A stretch of 64,000 nt of DNA, taken from the NCBI GenBank assembly GCA_902791035.1, contig CADAUA010000002.1:124001-188000 (forward strand), read 5' to 3'. Origin of the DNA: an uncultured Coriobacteriaceae bacterium (GTDB lineage: Bacteria > Actinomycetota > Coriobacteriia > Coriobacteriales > Atopobiaceae). Position numbers and translations under genes: made by a program. The notes beneath the pieces were generated by a model. That model saw nothing but the letters and a program-made list of their open reading frames with translations. It had not been told where the DNA came from and searched no databases. Shown piece after piece: positions 24,782 through 33,499 of the stretch (position 1 is its first letter; every line of letters begins with the position of its first letter).

Positions 24782-27700
24782 ATGGTACGAAAGGACAAGG
24801 GCGCTGCGCAGCCGCATAGGCCCAAGCAGCGCAAGCCGCACCTGGCGCGCAAGACGGTGGGCGTGGTCTTGGCCACGCTTCTGCTGGTGGTGGCGGGTGT
24901 GCTCAATGTGGCGCTGGCCGACCCGTCGCTGGGCGGTCTGGTCACGCGCATCATGGGCAACACCGAGGGTGTGACCCAGGAGGCCAAGGACGACGTCAAC
25001 CAGAGGGCCCGGGCGGCCGCTGACGAGGTGGAGTCCGAGGGTGTGGTCCTCGCGCAGAACGACGGGACCCTGCCGCTGGACTCCAGCGTGACCAAGGTCA
25101 ACGTGTTTGGCTGGGCATCCACGGCCTGGCTGGGCGGCGGCTCCGGTTCCGGCGGCGTGAGCTCCGTGGAGGTCGACCTTATCGACGCGCTCAACGCCAA
25201 GGGCATCGAGACCAACACCGAGCTCACCCAGATGTACACGGACTTCGCGGACGCCGAGAAGGACGAGAACGTGCGCCCCAAGACCCTCCAGAGCAAGCCG
25301 GAGGAGTCCAGTGTGCTCTTCGAGCCCAGCATCGACGACAAGGACTACTACTCCGACCAGCTGCTCGCCGACGCCAAGGACTTCTCCGACACGGCGATCG
25401 TGGTCATCGGCCGCTGGGCTGGCGAGAGCAACGACTCGCCACTTGCGCAGTACAAGGTGACCACCAAGGGCGGCGAGGTCCAGGTGGACGACTCCCGCAC
25501 CTCGCTGGACCTGTCCTGCGAGGAGGAGGCCCTGCTGGCCTACGTGGGGCAGAACTACGACAACGTGATCGTGGTCGTGAACGCCGCCAATGCCATGACC
25601 CTGGGCGCCGTGGAGACCACCCCGGGCGTGGACGCCTGTCTGCTTGCGGGCTACACCGGCCAGTACTCCGCCGAGGTCCTGCCCGACGTCCTCTGGGGCC
25701 AGACCAACCCCTCCGGCCGCACGGCCGACACCTGGGCCTACGCCTTCGATTCCGCGCCCAGCTATGCCAACGCCAGCGAGCACGTGGGTGCCTACGAGGG
25801 CGCGGACGGGCTCTACCCCATGGACGGCGAGACCACAAACGGCAACTTCAAGGAGAAGGAGCTCTACGACCAGGTGTCCTACGTGGACTACTCCGAGGGC
25901 ATCTACGTGGGCTACCGCTGGTACGAGACGGCCGATGCCGAGGGCTACTGGGCCGGTCAGTCCAACGACCACGGCCAGGGTTACGACGCCGTGGTGCAGT
26001 ATCCCTTTGGCTACGGCCTCTCCTACACCAACTTCGACTGGGAGGTCGTGGACGCGCCTGAGTCCGGCAGCGCCCTGGGCGACCAGAACTCCATGACCGT
26101 CCGCGTGACAAACACGGGCAAGGTGGCAGGCAAGGACGTGGTGGAGCTCTACTTCTCCGCTCCGTACACCCAGGGCGGCATCGAGAAGTCCGTCGTGGAG
26201 CTGGGCGACTTTGCCAAGACCAAGCTCCTGGAGCCCGGCGAGAGCCAGGACCTGACCCTTACCGTGAGCGCCCGCGACATGGCCTCCTACGACTGCTACG
26301 ACAGGAACGACAACGGCTTTGCTGGCTACGAGCTGGACCCCGGCACCTACGAGCTGACCCTGCGCCACGACGCGCACAGCGTTGACGACGCCGCGGGTGC
26401 CACCGTGGGCCTGACGCTTGACCAGAACGAGCAGTTCCCCACCGACGAGGCCACCGGCGCCGAGGTGTCCAACAAGTTCACCGGTGCGGATGCCATCGAC
26501 GGCGTGAGCCTGGACGGCCTGGACGACGGCCAGAACGTGCAGTACCTCTCCCGTGCGGACTTTGCGGGCACCTGGCCCGACGTGGCCTCCAGCCGTGCCA
26601 TCCCCGATGACGTGCGCGAGCGCAACCTCTACACCGAGGAGGACGCCCAGGCCGACGACGCCTCCAGGACCGCCAGTGCCCCCACCATGGGCCAGGCCGG
26701 CGACCTGCGGATAGAGGAGGACGGCGTCATCACCGACCTTGGCCGCCAGCTGGGCGCCAACTACGACGACCCCCAGTGGGACGCCCTCCTGGACCAGGTG
26801 AGCCAGGACGAGATGGAGTTCCTGGTCATGCACGCCTACTCCGGCACCGCTCCCGTGGCCAGCGTGGGCCACGACTCCGACACCAAGGAGGCCGACGGCC
26901 CCTCGCAGATCGGTGGCTTCATTCCTGTGAACGCCGGCACCGGCTTCCCCTGCGCCGTGGTGATGGCCCAGACCTGGAACCCGGAGCTTGCCAACCAGAT
27001 GGGTCTTCTCGTGGGCGTGCAGGCCTCCCAGCGCGGCTACAGCGGCTGGTACGGCCCGGCCGTGAACATGCACCGTTCGCCCTTTGACGGCCGCAACTAC
27101 GAGTACTACTCCGAGGATCCCCTGCTTTCCGGCATCATGTGCGGCAACGTGGTGGCAGGTGCCAAGGACGCGGGTGTGTACTGCTACGTCAAGCACTTCA
27201 TCTGCAACGACGGCGAGGCCTACGTGTACCGCGACGCAGTGAGCAACTGGATGAGTGAGCAGACCCTGCGCGAGATCTACCTGGAGCCCTTCCGCATGCT
27301 GGTGGAGGACTACGACGGCACTGCCCTCATGACCTCCTACAACCGCATGGGCGCCACCTGGGCCGGTGGCTCCAAGGCGCTGCTCAACGGCGTGCTGCGC
27401 GGCGAGTGGGGCTTCAAGGGCGCCGTGGTCACGGACTTTGCGGATCACCCGGTGTTCATGAACGGCGACCAGGAGGTGCGTGCTGGCGGCGACCTGTGGA
27501 TGAACATGATGGGCGGCGAGTTCATGGAGTCCGGCAGCGACTCCGCGGCCTTCCAGCAGGACCTGCGCGCGGCCACCAAGCACGTGCTCTACAGCTACCT
27601 TGAGGCTCGCGTGGCCAACGAGAAGTACGTGGCTGCCAGCGGCAACGACTGGGCGGCGCGGCCGGCGAGCTCCACGCTGGTGAGCCCGGTGCCCGGCATC

Positions 27701-27838
27701 GTGACCGGCGTGACCGTGGCGGTGGTGGCTCTTGAGGCCCTGGCCATCTGGCGCTTGGTGGTGGGCATCAAGCTCAAGCGTCAGCTCAAGAGGGCTGCTG
27801 CGGGCGACAAGGGCAGCGAAGCCCCGAAGGCCGCGTAG
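24782..27838 (+). CDS. Glycoside hydrolase family 3, permuted domain order, membrane-tethered at both ends
   Basis: The 1018-residue protein starts with a signal-anchor (KTVGVVLATLLLVVAGVLNV) and ends with a second membrane segment (GIVTGVTVAVVALEALAIW) and a basic tail. Between them, the order is reversed relative to ordinary GH3 enzymes. The GH3 C-terminal-type domain comes first (ESEGVVLAQNDGTLPL). A fibronectin-III-like domain follows at about residues 430-530. The barrel domain with KHFICNDGE and the likely nucleophile Asp885 (GFKGAVVTDFAD) is last. Permuted GH3 beta-glucosidases are known from rumen Ruminococcus and Butyrivibrio. It probably cleaves beta-glucosides or other glycans outside the membrane; specificity is unknown. 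The ATG at 24782 follows AAAGGGGAAG. Confidence 0.88.
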   Translation: MVRKDKGAAQPHRPKQRKPHLARKTVGVVLATLLLVVAGVLNVALADPSLGGLVTRIMGNTEGVTQEAKDDVNQRARAAADEVESEGVVLAQNDGTLPLDSSVTKVNVFGWASTAWLGGGSGSGGVSSVEVDLIDALNAKGIETNTELTQMYTDFADAEKDENVRPKTLQSKPEESSVLFEPSIDDKDYYSDQLLADAKDFSDTAIVVIGRWAGESNDSPLAQYKVTTKGGEVQVDDSRTSLDLSCEEEALLAYVGQNYDNVIVVVNAANAMTLGAVETTPGVDACLLAGYTGQYSAEVLPDVLWGQTNPSGRTADTWAYAFDSAPSYANASEHVGAYEGADGLYPMDGETTNGNFKEKELYDQVSYVDYSEGIYVGYRWYETADAEGYWAGQSNDHGQGYDAVVQYPFGYGLSYTNFDWEVVDAPESGSALGDQNSMTVRVTNTGKVAGKDVVELYFSAPYTQGGIEKSVVELGDFAKTKLLEPGESQDLTLTVSARDMASYDCYDRNDNGFAGYELDPGTYELTLRHDAHSVDDAAGATVGLTLDQNEQFPTDEATGAEVSNKFTGADAIDGVSLDGLDDGQNVQYLSRADFAGTWPDVASSRAIPDDVRERNLYTEEDAQADDASRTASAPTMGQAGDLRIEEDGVITDLGRQLGANYDDPQWDALLDQVSQDEMEFLVMHAYSGTAPVASVGHDSDTKEADGPSQIGGFIPVNAGTGFPCAVVMAQTWNPELANQMGLLVGVQASQRGYSGWYGPAVNMHRSPFDGRNYEYYSEDPLLSGIMCGNVVAGAKDAGVYCYVKHFICNDGEAYVYRDAVSNWMSEQTLREIYLEPFRMLVEDYDGTALMTSYNRMGATWAGGSKALLNGVLRGEWGFKGAVVTDFADHPVFMNGDQEVRAGGDLWMNMMGGEFMESGSDSAAFQQDLRAATKHVLYSYLEARVANEKYVAASGNDWAARPASSTLVSPVPGIVTGVTVAVVALEALAIWRLVVGIKLKRQLKRAAAGDKGSEAPKAA

Positions 27839-27885
27839 GCCAGAGCTGGCCAAGCCCTTCGAGGCATCAGGAACGTCCCCCTCCC

Positions 27886-27926
27886 GGCGGGCCCCGCGCG
27901 AGCGTGCGCGGGGCCCGCCCTTGTCT
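27886..27926 (+). terminator. Rho-independent terminator after the GH3 gene
   Basis: A perfect 14-bp G+C stem (27886-27899 with 27906-27919, loop GAGCGT) is followed by CTTGTCT. Confidence 0.85.
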
Positions 27927-27945
27927 ATGACCACGAGCTCTTGTT

Positions 27946-28050
27946 GACGAACTTCAGGTTAGTAGAGTGTGACAATCGGGCTCGCAATTCCTCTACCTGC
28001 GATTATACGAAGTGAAACGAGGATCCGACTCTACTAACCTGAAGTTCGTC
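27946..28050. mobile_element. 105-bp element with 23-bp perfect terminal inverted repeats (TTAGTAGAGT family)
   Basis: The arm GACGAACTTCAGGTTAGTAG plus AGT (27946-27968) is exactly reversed at 28028-28050. A partial copy (GACTAACCTGAGGTTTG) lies at about 28072-28088. The core TTAGTAGAGT recurs at 34400 and 34461. No open frame is inside. A non-autonomous mobile element or a convergent-gene hairpin are both possible. Confidence 0.65.
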
Positions 28051-28148
28051 GTCAGCTCAGCACGGTGGCCTCGACTAACCTGAGGTTTGCCCGCGAGGCC
28101 GGTCACGCGGGTCCGCCCTTCTTGTCGGGCTTCTCGCCGATCTGCCCT

Positions 28149-29900
28149 CTACTCCACCAGCTGGTCGGCAGTGAGGGTCTGGCCGTACCAGGTGGCCGTG
28201 CCGTGACTGCGGGACAGGTCCAGGTGCGGCGTGGTGGACCCGGTGAAGGCCGAGGCCAGGCTATAGGCCGCCCCAAAGTGCAGCTCCACGTCCATGCTGC
28301 CCACCTGCGCGCCGCTGGCGTCTGTCACCGTGAGCTGGGCGGCGTAGTCCGTGGGGGTCAAGATGGAGCTGGAGCAGCTCTCGGTGCCGGTGTAGAAGTG
28401 GACGCCGTCGTCGCTGTAGCCGTCATAGACAAGCTCGACGGACTTGTGGGCAAGCAGGCCCGAGCTCTGGCTTACGGTGCAGACGCCGGCCAACTTGCCC
28501 TGCACGGTGCCGCTCAGGTCCGCCACGGCAGGATCCTGCGGCGCCCAGTCGCCCGGCTCGGGCGTTTCCACCGCGGGCACCGCGTCCCCGTGCTCGGCCT
28601 CCAGCAGCATTACCACTTGCACACGCACCCCGCCTCCCTGGCGCTGCCTTTCCATCCACATGGCCTTGGTCCCGTCGCCGTTCCACGACATAGGGGAGGC
28701 GTAGACCCAGTTCTCGTCCGGGCTGGAGAGGTCTATTCCCACATAGCCCTTCTCGCTCATGGACCGCTGGATGTTGATGAGGGCCGGACCCACGTTGCCC
28801 TGGCGCTCGGACCGCACGCCCGTGACGCCATAGGTGTAGATGGTGCTGGCCATGGTGCGGACGGGGTCGCCAAAGGGACGGGGCACCAGCCCCAGCACCC
28901 CAAGGTCAGTGGTGGGCGAGAAGCGCGTGGTCATGGTCATGCCGTAGCGCTCGTCGGGAGAGAAGATCGTGGTCTCGTCGTAGCCGGGGCAGTTGGTGAC
29001 CAGCTGGGTGGCACCGGTGGCGATGCTAGTGACCACGGACTGGGATGCGCCGGAGGCATCGGCCCCCACGAGCGAAAGCGCCGCGCCGCCGTGCACGAAC
29101 TGCTTGACCTCGCCGCCCACGACCGGTAGCGGAACCAGCCGCGCGGGGTCGTCTGCGTCCAGCGCAAAGGGGGCGATGGAGCTGCAGTAGCGGGCGTCCT
29201 CCACCGTGTATCCGTCCTCGCCGCGCACGAGCTGGCCGAGGGCGTTGGCGGCACCGCAGTCCGTGCGCAGCATGGTCCAGGCCACGTGCTCGCAGTCGGG
29301 CGAGACCACCACCTCCGACCAGGCTCTCGCGACCTTGGGGTCGTCCAGCATCTCCTGCGGGTAGACAAGGGGCACGATGGCCGCCGCGCCCTCGGGGCAG
29401 GTATCCAGCGTGGTCCCCTCCGGGCACTCCAGGACGGAGTCGCCCAGGAGGATGCGGGTGTTGTCGGCAAAGGGGAGGAGCTTGCCGCCCTCGCCTGCCT
29501 GCGCCACCAGCACGCGGAAGTGGCTGCCGTCGTCATCCATGACGGCAAAGCCCTGCTCGGTGCTGCCGTCGGTGCGCGAGTAGCGCAGGAGCACGTGCCC
29601 GGTGGGCGAGAAGTGCGCGGTCTCCACCATGATGCCCTGGGGCACGCGCAGGGTGGAGACCTGCACCGTGCCCACGCCCTGGTCGCCTGCGTCCTCTATG
29701 GTGCGCACCTCCGCGCTGTAGATGTAGCTGCGCTCGTAGTGCGGCCGTCTGGCCATGCCCATGGCCACGCTTATGGCGAGAAAGACGGCCACTGCGCCCA
29801 GGACCACGAGCACACCGCGCAGGATGCGGCGCGGCTTGCCGACGGGCTTGCGGGCCTTCTTGCTCCTGGGATTCTTGGGGCGGGGGTCTGTGTGCGTCAC
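28149..29900 (-). CDS. Membrane-anchored beta-propeller-like protein of unknown function
   Basis: A 583-residue protein with a basic cytoplasmic N-terminus (KNPRSKKARKPVGKPRR), one membrane segment (GVLVVLGAVAVFLAISVAMG), and a long extracytoplasmic part. Repeated phrases such as FSPTGHVLLRYSRT, VVSPDCEHVAWTML, FSPDERYGMTM and SPDENWVYASP look like blades of a TolB/WD40-type propeller. Near the C-terminus VTDASGAQVGSMDVELHFG suggests a small beta domain. No catalytic motif is seen. The start is a GTG at 29900 with GGAGG four bases away; the upstream frame lacks such a site. Recognition is by pattern only; binding or sensing outside the membrane is a guess. Confidence 0.75.
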   Translation of the reverse strand: MTHTDPRPKNPRSKKARKPVGKPRRILRGVLVVLGAVAVFLAISVAMGMARRPHYERSYIYSAEVRTIEDAGDQGVGTVQVSTLRVPQGIMVETAHFSPTGHVLLRYSRTDGSTEQGFAVMDDDGSHFRVLVAQAGEGGKLLPFADNTRILLGDSVLECPEGTTLDTCPEGAAAIVPLVYPQEMLDDPKVARAWSEVVVSPDCEHVAWTMLRTDCGAANALGQLVRGEDGYTVEDARYCSSIAPFALDADDPARLVPLPVVGGEVKQFVHGGAALSLVGADASGASQSVVTSIATGATQLVTNCPGYDETTIFSPDERYGMTMTTRFSPTTDLGVLGLVPRPFGDPVRTMASTIYTYGVTGVRSERQGNVGPALINIQRSMSEKGYVGIDLSSPDENWVYASPMSWNGDGTKAMWMERQRQGGGVRVQVVMLLEAEHGDAVPAVETPEPGDWAPQDPAVADLSGTVQGKLAGVCTVSQSSGLLAHKSVELVYDGYSDDGVHFYTGTESCSSSILTPTDYAAQLTVTDASGAQVGSMDVELHFGAAYSLASAFTGSTTPHLDLSRSHGTATWYGQTLTADQLVE

Positions 29901-30017
29901 GGTGCCTCCGGGTGCGCGCGTCTGTGGCTGATGGGCTTGTTGCGGGCAGGGTTCGCCCTGCGACAAGCCTATCCTGCGTGCGCAAGGTAACGCAAGGGTG
30001 ACAACGATGCGTTGCCC

Positions 30018-30160
30018 GTGTCAGGGGGACGGTGCTCTTGACACGAGTCGGGGAAGACGGGACACGTCCGTGTCGAGAGAACCGTCCCCCTGACACGTCC
30101 GCAACAGGGTGAGCGTGTCGAGAGAACCGTCCCCCTGACACGCGGTCCCCCTGACACGCG
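30018..30160. repeat. Cluster of CGTCCCCCTGACAC palindromic repeats
   Basis: Hairpin units with GTGTC/GACAC ends enclosing a GGGGGACGGT core lie at 30018-30045 (one orientation), 30069-30097 and 30114-30142 (the other), plus a partial copy at 30143-30160. The two right-hand units are identical over 29 bp. They fill most of the 29901-30178 gap. Confidence 0.9.
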
Positions 30161-30178
30161 CTTAGCCGCCCCTAAGCG

Positions 30179-30460
30179 TTACCGCCTGCCCGCGGCACCG
30201 TGGTCGGCCAGTCCCCGCACCGCGCGCACGATGGACCATACGGCCACTGCCATGCTGAGGACGGCCACCTGATTGCCCAGCGACTTGGCACCAATCTCCA
30301 CGAGGCCCCACACCGGCTTGCCAGTCGACCCAAAGGTGAAGGCCGCTGTCACGGTGAGAAAGACCAATGACATCAGGGCCTTGCAGACCGAGACGGCCTT
30401 GGTCGTGGCGAGCAGGAGGGAGGGACCACGTCCGTAGAGCGCGAAGCCCCGCACGGTCAT
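30179..30460 (-). CDS. Small membrane protein
   Basis: A 93-residue protein with two or three hydrophobic segments (ALMSLVFLTVTAAFTFG; NQVAVLSMAVAVWSIV) and basic ends. I do not recognise a family. Its ATG overlaps the stop of the preceding membrane protein gene (ATGA), placing it last in a tightly coupled run: kinase, regulator, membrane protein, membrane protein. The two small proteins may be partners or targets of the two-component system, or subunits of one membrane complex. Confidence 0.7.
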   Translation of the reverse strand: MTVRGFALYGRGPSLLLATTKAVSVCKALMSLVFLTVTAAFTFGSTGKPVWGLVEIGAKSLGNQVAVLSMAVAVWSIVRAVRGLADHGAAGRR

Positions 30461-30894
30461 ATGCCTACCAGCACCATCGAGTAGAGGGCCTGCACGATGA
30501 ACTGGACCAGTCCGCTGCCGCTCCCGTCGATTCCGCGCACCAGACCCTTGACCAGGACGGCAATCGTGGCGTTTGCAACGAGCAGCAGCAGGCCAGCCAG
30601 GAGTGTGGCCCACATCTGCGCGCGGCGGGCGTCCCTGGGCCCTACCTTTCGCGCTCGGCGAAATCCCAGCGTCAGGCAGAGCGCGACTGCCGCCATCACC
30701 AGGTAGTAGCGCCCCATGGCCACGAAGTGCAGGCTTTGGTTGCTCATGCCGGTGCAGAGAAGGACCAGGCCGTAGCCAAGCCCCCAGCACGTGGATACGG
30801 CGAGGGTGGCCTCGGTCCGGGAGGTCACGTCCAGGAGGATGGCAACGATCTGCCCAAGCGGTCCGTCAGCCTTGGGGTCCGGCAGCTTGAGCAT
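30457..30894 (-). CDS. Membrane protein with about four transmembrane segments
   Basis: A 145-residue protein; hydrophobic stretches include TLAVSTCWGLGYGLVLLC, YLVMAAVALCLTLGF, MWATLLAGLLLLVANATIAV and LVQFIVQALYSMVLVGI. The start is the ATG at 30894, whose A is the last base of the regulator's stop codon (TGATG). No family is recognised. The coupling means it is made together with the OmpR-type regulator, so a signalling or stress-related membrane role is plausible but unproven. Confidence 0.72.
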   Translation of the reverse strand: MLKLPDPKADGPLGQIVAILLDVTSRTEATLAVSTCWGLGYGLVLLCTGMSNQSLHFVAMGRYYLVMAAVALCLTLGFRRARKVGPRDARRAQMWATLLAGLLLLVANATIAVLVKGLVRGIDGSGSGLVQFIVQALYSMVLVGI

Positions 30895-31619
30895 CAGCCC
30901 ACGCCCCCCGCGGGCTTGTTCGCCCTGCCGCGCCCTGCGTCCTCGCCCTCGGCAATCTCCACGCGGTAGCCCAGCCCCCGCAGGTTGGCCACGCGCAGGG
31001 GGCAACCCAGCCTAGCCAGGTGCGAGCGCAGCCGGCTCACGTGGGTCTTGAGAGTAACAAGGTCGCGCTCGTCGTGGACGCCCCATACACGGTCCAGCAG
31101 CTGGTCGTTGGTGAACACCTGTCCCGGGTAGGACATGAGGAGGAAGAGAAGGCCAAACTCCTTGCGCGGCAGGTCCAGTGTGCAGCCCTCGTAGCTGGTG
31201 GTGTGCGCGTCGGCGTCCAGCTCCACTCCGCCCAGGCTCACTCGGCGGCTCTGGGCTATGTGGGCCCGGCGCAGGAGGGCCCGCACCCGCAGGAGCAGCT
31301 CCTCGGCGTTGGCGGGCTTGGTGAGGTAGTCGTCTATGCCGGAGTCGAAGCCGTCGCGCATGGAGGCCATGGTGTCCAGCGCCGTGAGCATGAGGACGGG
31401 GAGGTCCTGGTTGGTGGCGCGCAGGTGGCGAACCAGCTCGAAGCCGTCCATGCGCGGCATCATGGCGTCCACCACGGCCAGGTCCACGGGATGGCGTTCC
31501 ATCACCTCCAGGGCCTCCTCGCCGTCGCGGGCCACGCGCACGCCGTAGTAGGGCTTGAGCCGCGCCTGGGTGAGCATGCGGCTGGCGTCGTCGTCTTCCA
31601 CCACAAGGATCGTGGGCAT
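30894..31619 (-). CDS. OmpR-family response regulator
   Basis: The 241-residue protein has a receiver domain (acidic pocket VVEDDD; phospho-acceptor Asp in LAVVDAMMPRMDG; Lys in DYLTKP). A winged-helix output domain follows, with PRKEFGLLFLLM, TLKTHVSRLRSHL and NLRGLGYRVE. It is full length. It begins just after the kinase stop codon at 31621 and is coupled to two small membrane protein genes. Because the cognate kinase reading frame is broken (see that entry), the regulator may be unphosphorylated in this strain or fed by another kinase, if the frameshift is real. Confidence 0.93.
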   Translation of the reverse strand: MPTILVVEDDDASRMLTQARLKPYYGVRVARDGEEALEVMERHPVDLAVVDAMMPRMDGFELVRHLRATNQDLPVLMLTALDTMASMRDGFDSGIDDYLTKPANAEELLLRVRALLRRAHIAQSRRVSLGGVELDADAHTTSYEGCTLDLPRKEFGLLFLLMSYPGQVFTNDQLLDRVWGVHDERDLVTLKTHVSRLRSHLARLGCPLRVANLRGLGYRVEIAEGEDAGRGRANKPAGGVG

Positions 31620-31620
31620 G

Positions 31621-32720
31621 CTAGTGCCTCCCTGTCGTGACGTGCTTGTCCGCAGGCGCCAGCGGCAGGGCAACGGAGAAGGTCGTGCCCTCGTCTGGGG
31701 TGCTCTCCACCGCCACGGTCCCGCCGTGCAGCTCCACGATTCGCCGGGCTATGGCCAGGCCCAGGCCGTTGCCCTTGGTGGCGTGCGATCCGTCCGCCTG
31801 CCAGTAGCGGTCGAAGACGTGCGCGCACTGGTCGGCCGTCATGCCGCAGCCCGTGTCGGCTACGGTGACCACGGCCATGCCGGCCGCCAGGTCCCGGGCC
31901 AGCGAGACTGCGATCCTGCCGCCGCTCGGCGTGAACTTGAGAGCGTTGCCTACCAGGTTGATCCACACCTCGGCAATCTGTGATGCATCGCCAAGCACAT
32001 GCGCAGACGCCAGGTCCAGGTCCAGCTCCACGCCAGCCTCCGCCACCTGTGGGTAGAGCGAGGCCACGGCCTGGCGCACGTTCTCGTCCACGGCCAGCTC
32101 CCGCCGGTCGGGCAGGATGGTCTGGGCATCCAGGCGGCTTAGGGTCAGGGTGTTCGTGGCCAGGCGGGCCAGGCGGTCGGACTCGCGCGCAATTATTTGC
32201 AGGTACTCCTGGCGGTCGTCCTCGTCCACGTCGCCCTCTATGAGGAGGTTGGCAAAGCCGTTGATGGAGTTGATGGGCGTCCTAAACTCGTGCGAGAAGT
32301 CAGAGACAAGCCCTTCGCGCAGCTCCTGGATGCCTCCAGCTCCTCCGTCATGGTGTTGAAGTCCTCGTAGATCTGGGCCAGCGGGGCCTGCGCGTGCGCG
32401 GGGTCCAGCCGTACCGAGAAGTCGCCCTCCGCCACGCGGTGCATGGCGCTGCCCAGCTCGTCCACGGCGTGCACGGTGTACTGGCGCACCGCGTACAGGA
32501 GCACGAAGATGACGAGTCCCATGGGTGCCGCCATGCCGATCGTGATGATGGGTGGCACGCGCACCTCGTCGGAGTAGGCGTTGAAGAAGGTGACCACGAT
32601 ACCCAGCACGGCGACGGCGGCGACGTCAAGAAGGAGCCAGGTCCAGAAGAGACTCCAGGCAAAGGCCCGACGGTAGCCCTTGTCTGCTCGCGTGCGCCTG
32701 TTCCTCGTGCCATCTGCCAT
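31621..32720 (-). pseudogene. Sensor histidine kinase split by a one-base frameshift
   Basis: Two adjoining frames make one kinase. The first (from ATG 32720) has two membrane segments (LLLDVAAVAVLGIVVTFFN; PMGLVIFVLLYAV) and a HAMP-like stretch ending MTEELEAS. The second (to 31621) holds the ATPase domain with NLVGNALKFTPSGG, ADTGCGMTADQ and GNGLGLAIARR. Reading one base differently near 32330-32335 restores the linker ELREGLVSDFSHEFRTPI, containing the phospho-acceptor His; about 366 residues in all. The context is GAGGCATCCAG on the coding strand, consistent with loss of one C. No homopolymer longer than three is present. It may be a true mutation or a sequencing error. Confidence 0.85.
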
Positions 32721-32905
32721 GGTGGGCCCACTCCTGCCATCGGCCTTGCTCCCCGCCTGAGACCATGTTCCACCGCAAGGTTACGCCAAGTTTGCTCCAG
32801 ATTCCGAACACATGGGGCGTCTCGTGTCACCTTCGTGTCACCTTGGGCCGGCGGGATGCGCTTGTCACGGGGCGCGGCCCCGTGCCATCCGAAGGAGAGT
32901 CTCAC

Positions 32906-33418
32906 ATGTCTGCCAACACCACCAATACCAACGCCAGCGTCAGCAAGCGTCAGAAGCTCATCTCCTGCGTGCCCGGCATCATCCTGGGCGGCATCCTCGT
33001 GGCCTGGCCGGGCGGGACCCTGGAGGCGGCCGGGGTGGCCACCGGCATCGCCTGCGCGGTGGAGGGCCTGCTGTGGGTTCCCGGGGCGCTTAAGGCCCGG
33101 AGCAGCCAGCAGGGCATCCTGGCCGGCGCGCTCCTGGTCCTGGGCATCCTCATGATGCTGAACTCGCAGGCCTTTGCCAGCGTCCTGCCCGTGCTGGTGG
33201 GTCTGGCCGCCATCGCCTACGCGGTCTTCTCGCTCATGGGCCTTCGCAACAAGGAGGGCAAGGGCCGTCTGGCCACCATCATCGTCTCCGTCATCTGCAT
33301 CGTGCTGGGCGTCGCCGTGGTGGCCTTCCCCTTTGCGGCTGCCTCTGTGACACTTGCCATCTGCGGAATCGTCCTCCTCACCGGCTCTGTGCTTGGGATT
33401 GTGGATGCGCTGCTCTAA
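32906..33418 (+). CDS. DUF308/HdeD-like membrane protein
   Basis: A 170-residue protein with about six hydrophobic segments arranged as repeated two-helix units (VPGIILGGILVAWPGG, GILAGALLVLGILMML, ASVLPVLVGLAAIAYAVF, TIIVSVICIVLGVAVVAFP, LAICGIVLLTGSVLGIV). This matches the DUF308 (HdeD-like) family, small bacterial membrane proteins linked to acid resistance in E. coli. The start is ATG 32906 with AAGGAGAG upstream. It is divergent from the frameshifted kinase and precedes an SDR dehydrogenase. Function here is unknown. Confidence 0.82.
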   Translation: MSANTTNTNASVSKRQKLISCVPGIILGGILVAWPGGTLEAAGVATGIACAVEGLLWVPGALKARSSQQGILAGALLVLGILMMLNSQAFASVLPVLVGLAAIAYAVFSLMGLRNKEGKGRLATIIVSVICIVLGVAVVAFPFAAASVTLAICGIVLLTGSVLGIVDALL

Positions 33419-33499
33419 GATGTGCAACAAGTGGCCGGTCTCGTCCCTGATGGAGCGGGGTCGGTCTTGTTTATGGGCGTAGGGGTTGGGGGTTGGCAG

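Noticed and set aside
24530-27934. Long open frame antisense to the GH3 gene
   Set aside because: High GC makes long antisense frames common; its His/Val/Gly-rich translation has no recognisable motifs. The same applies to other long antisense frames, for example over pgi, ade, ilvB and glgP.
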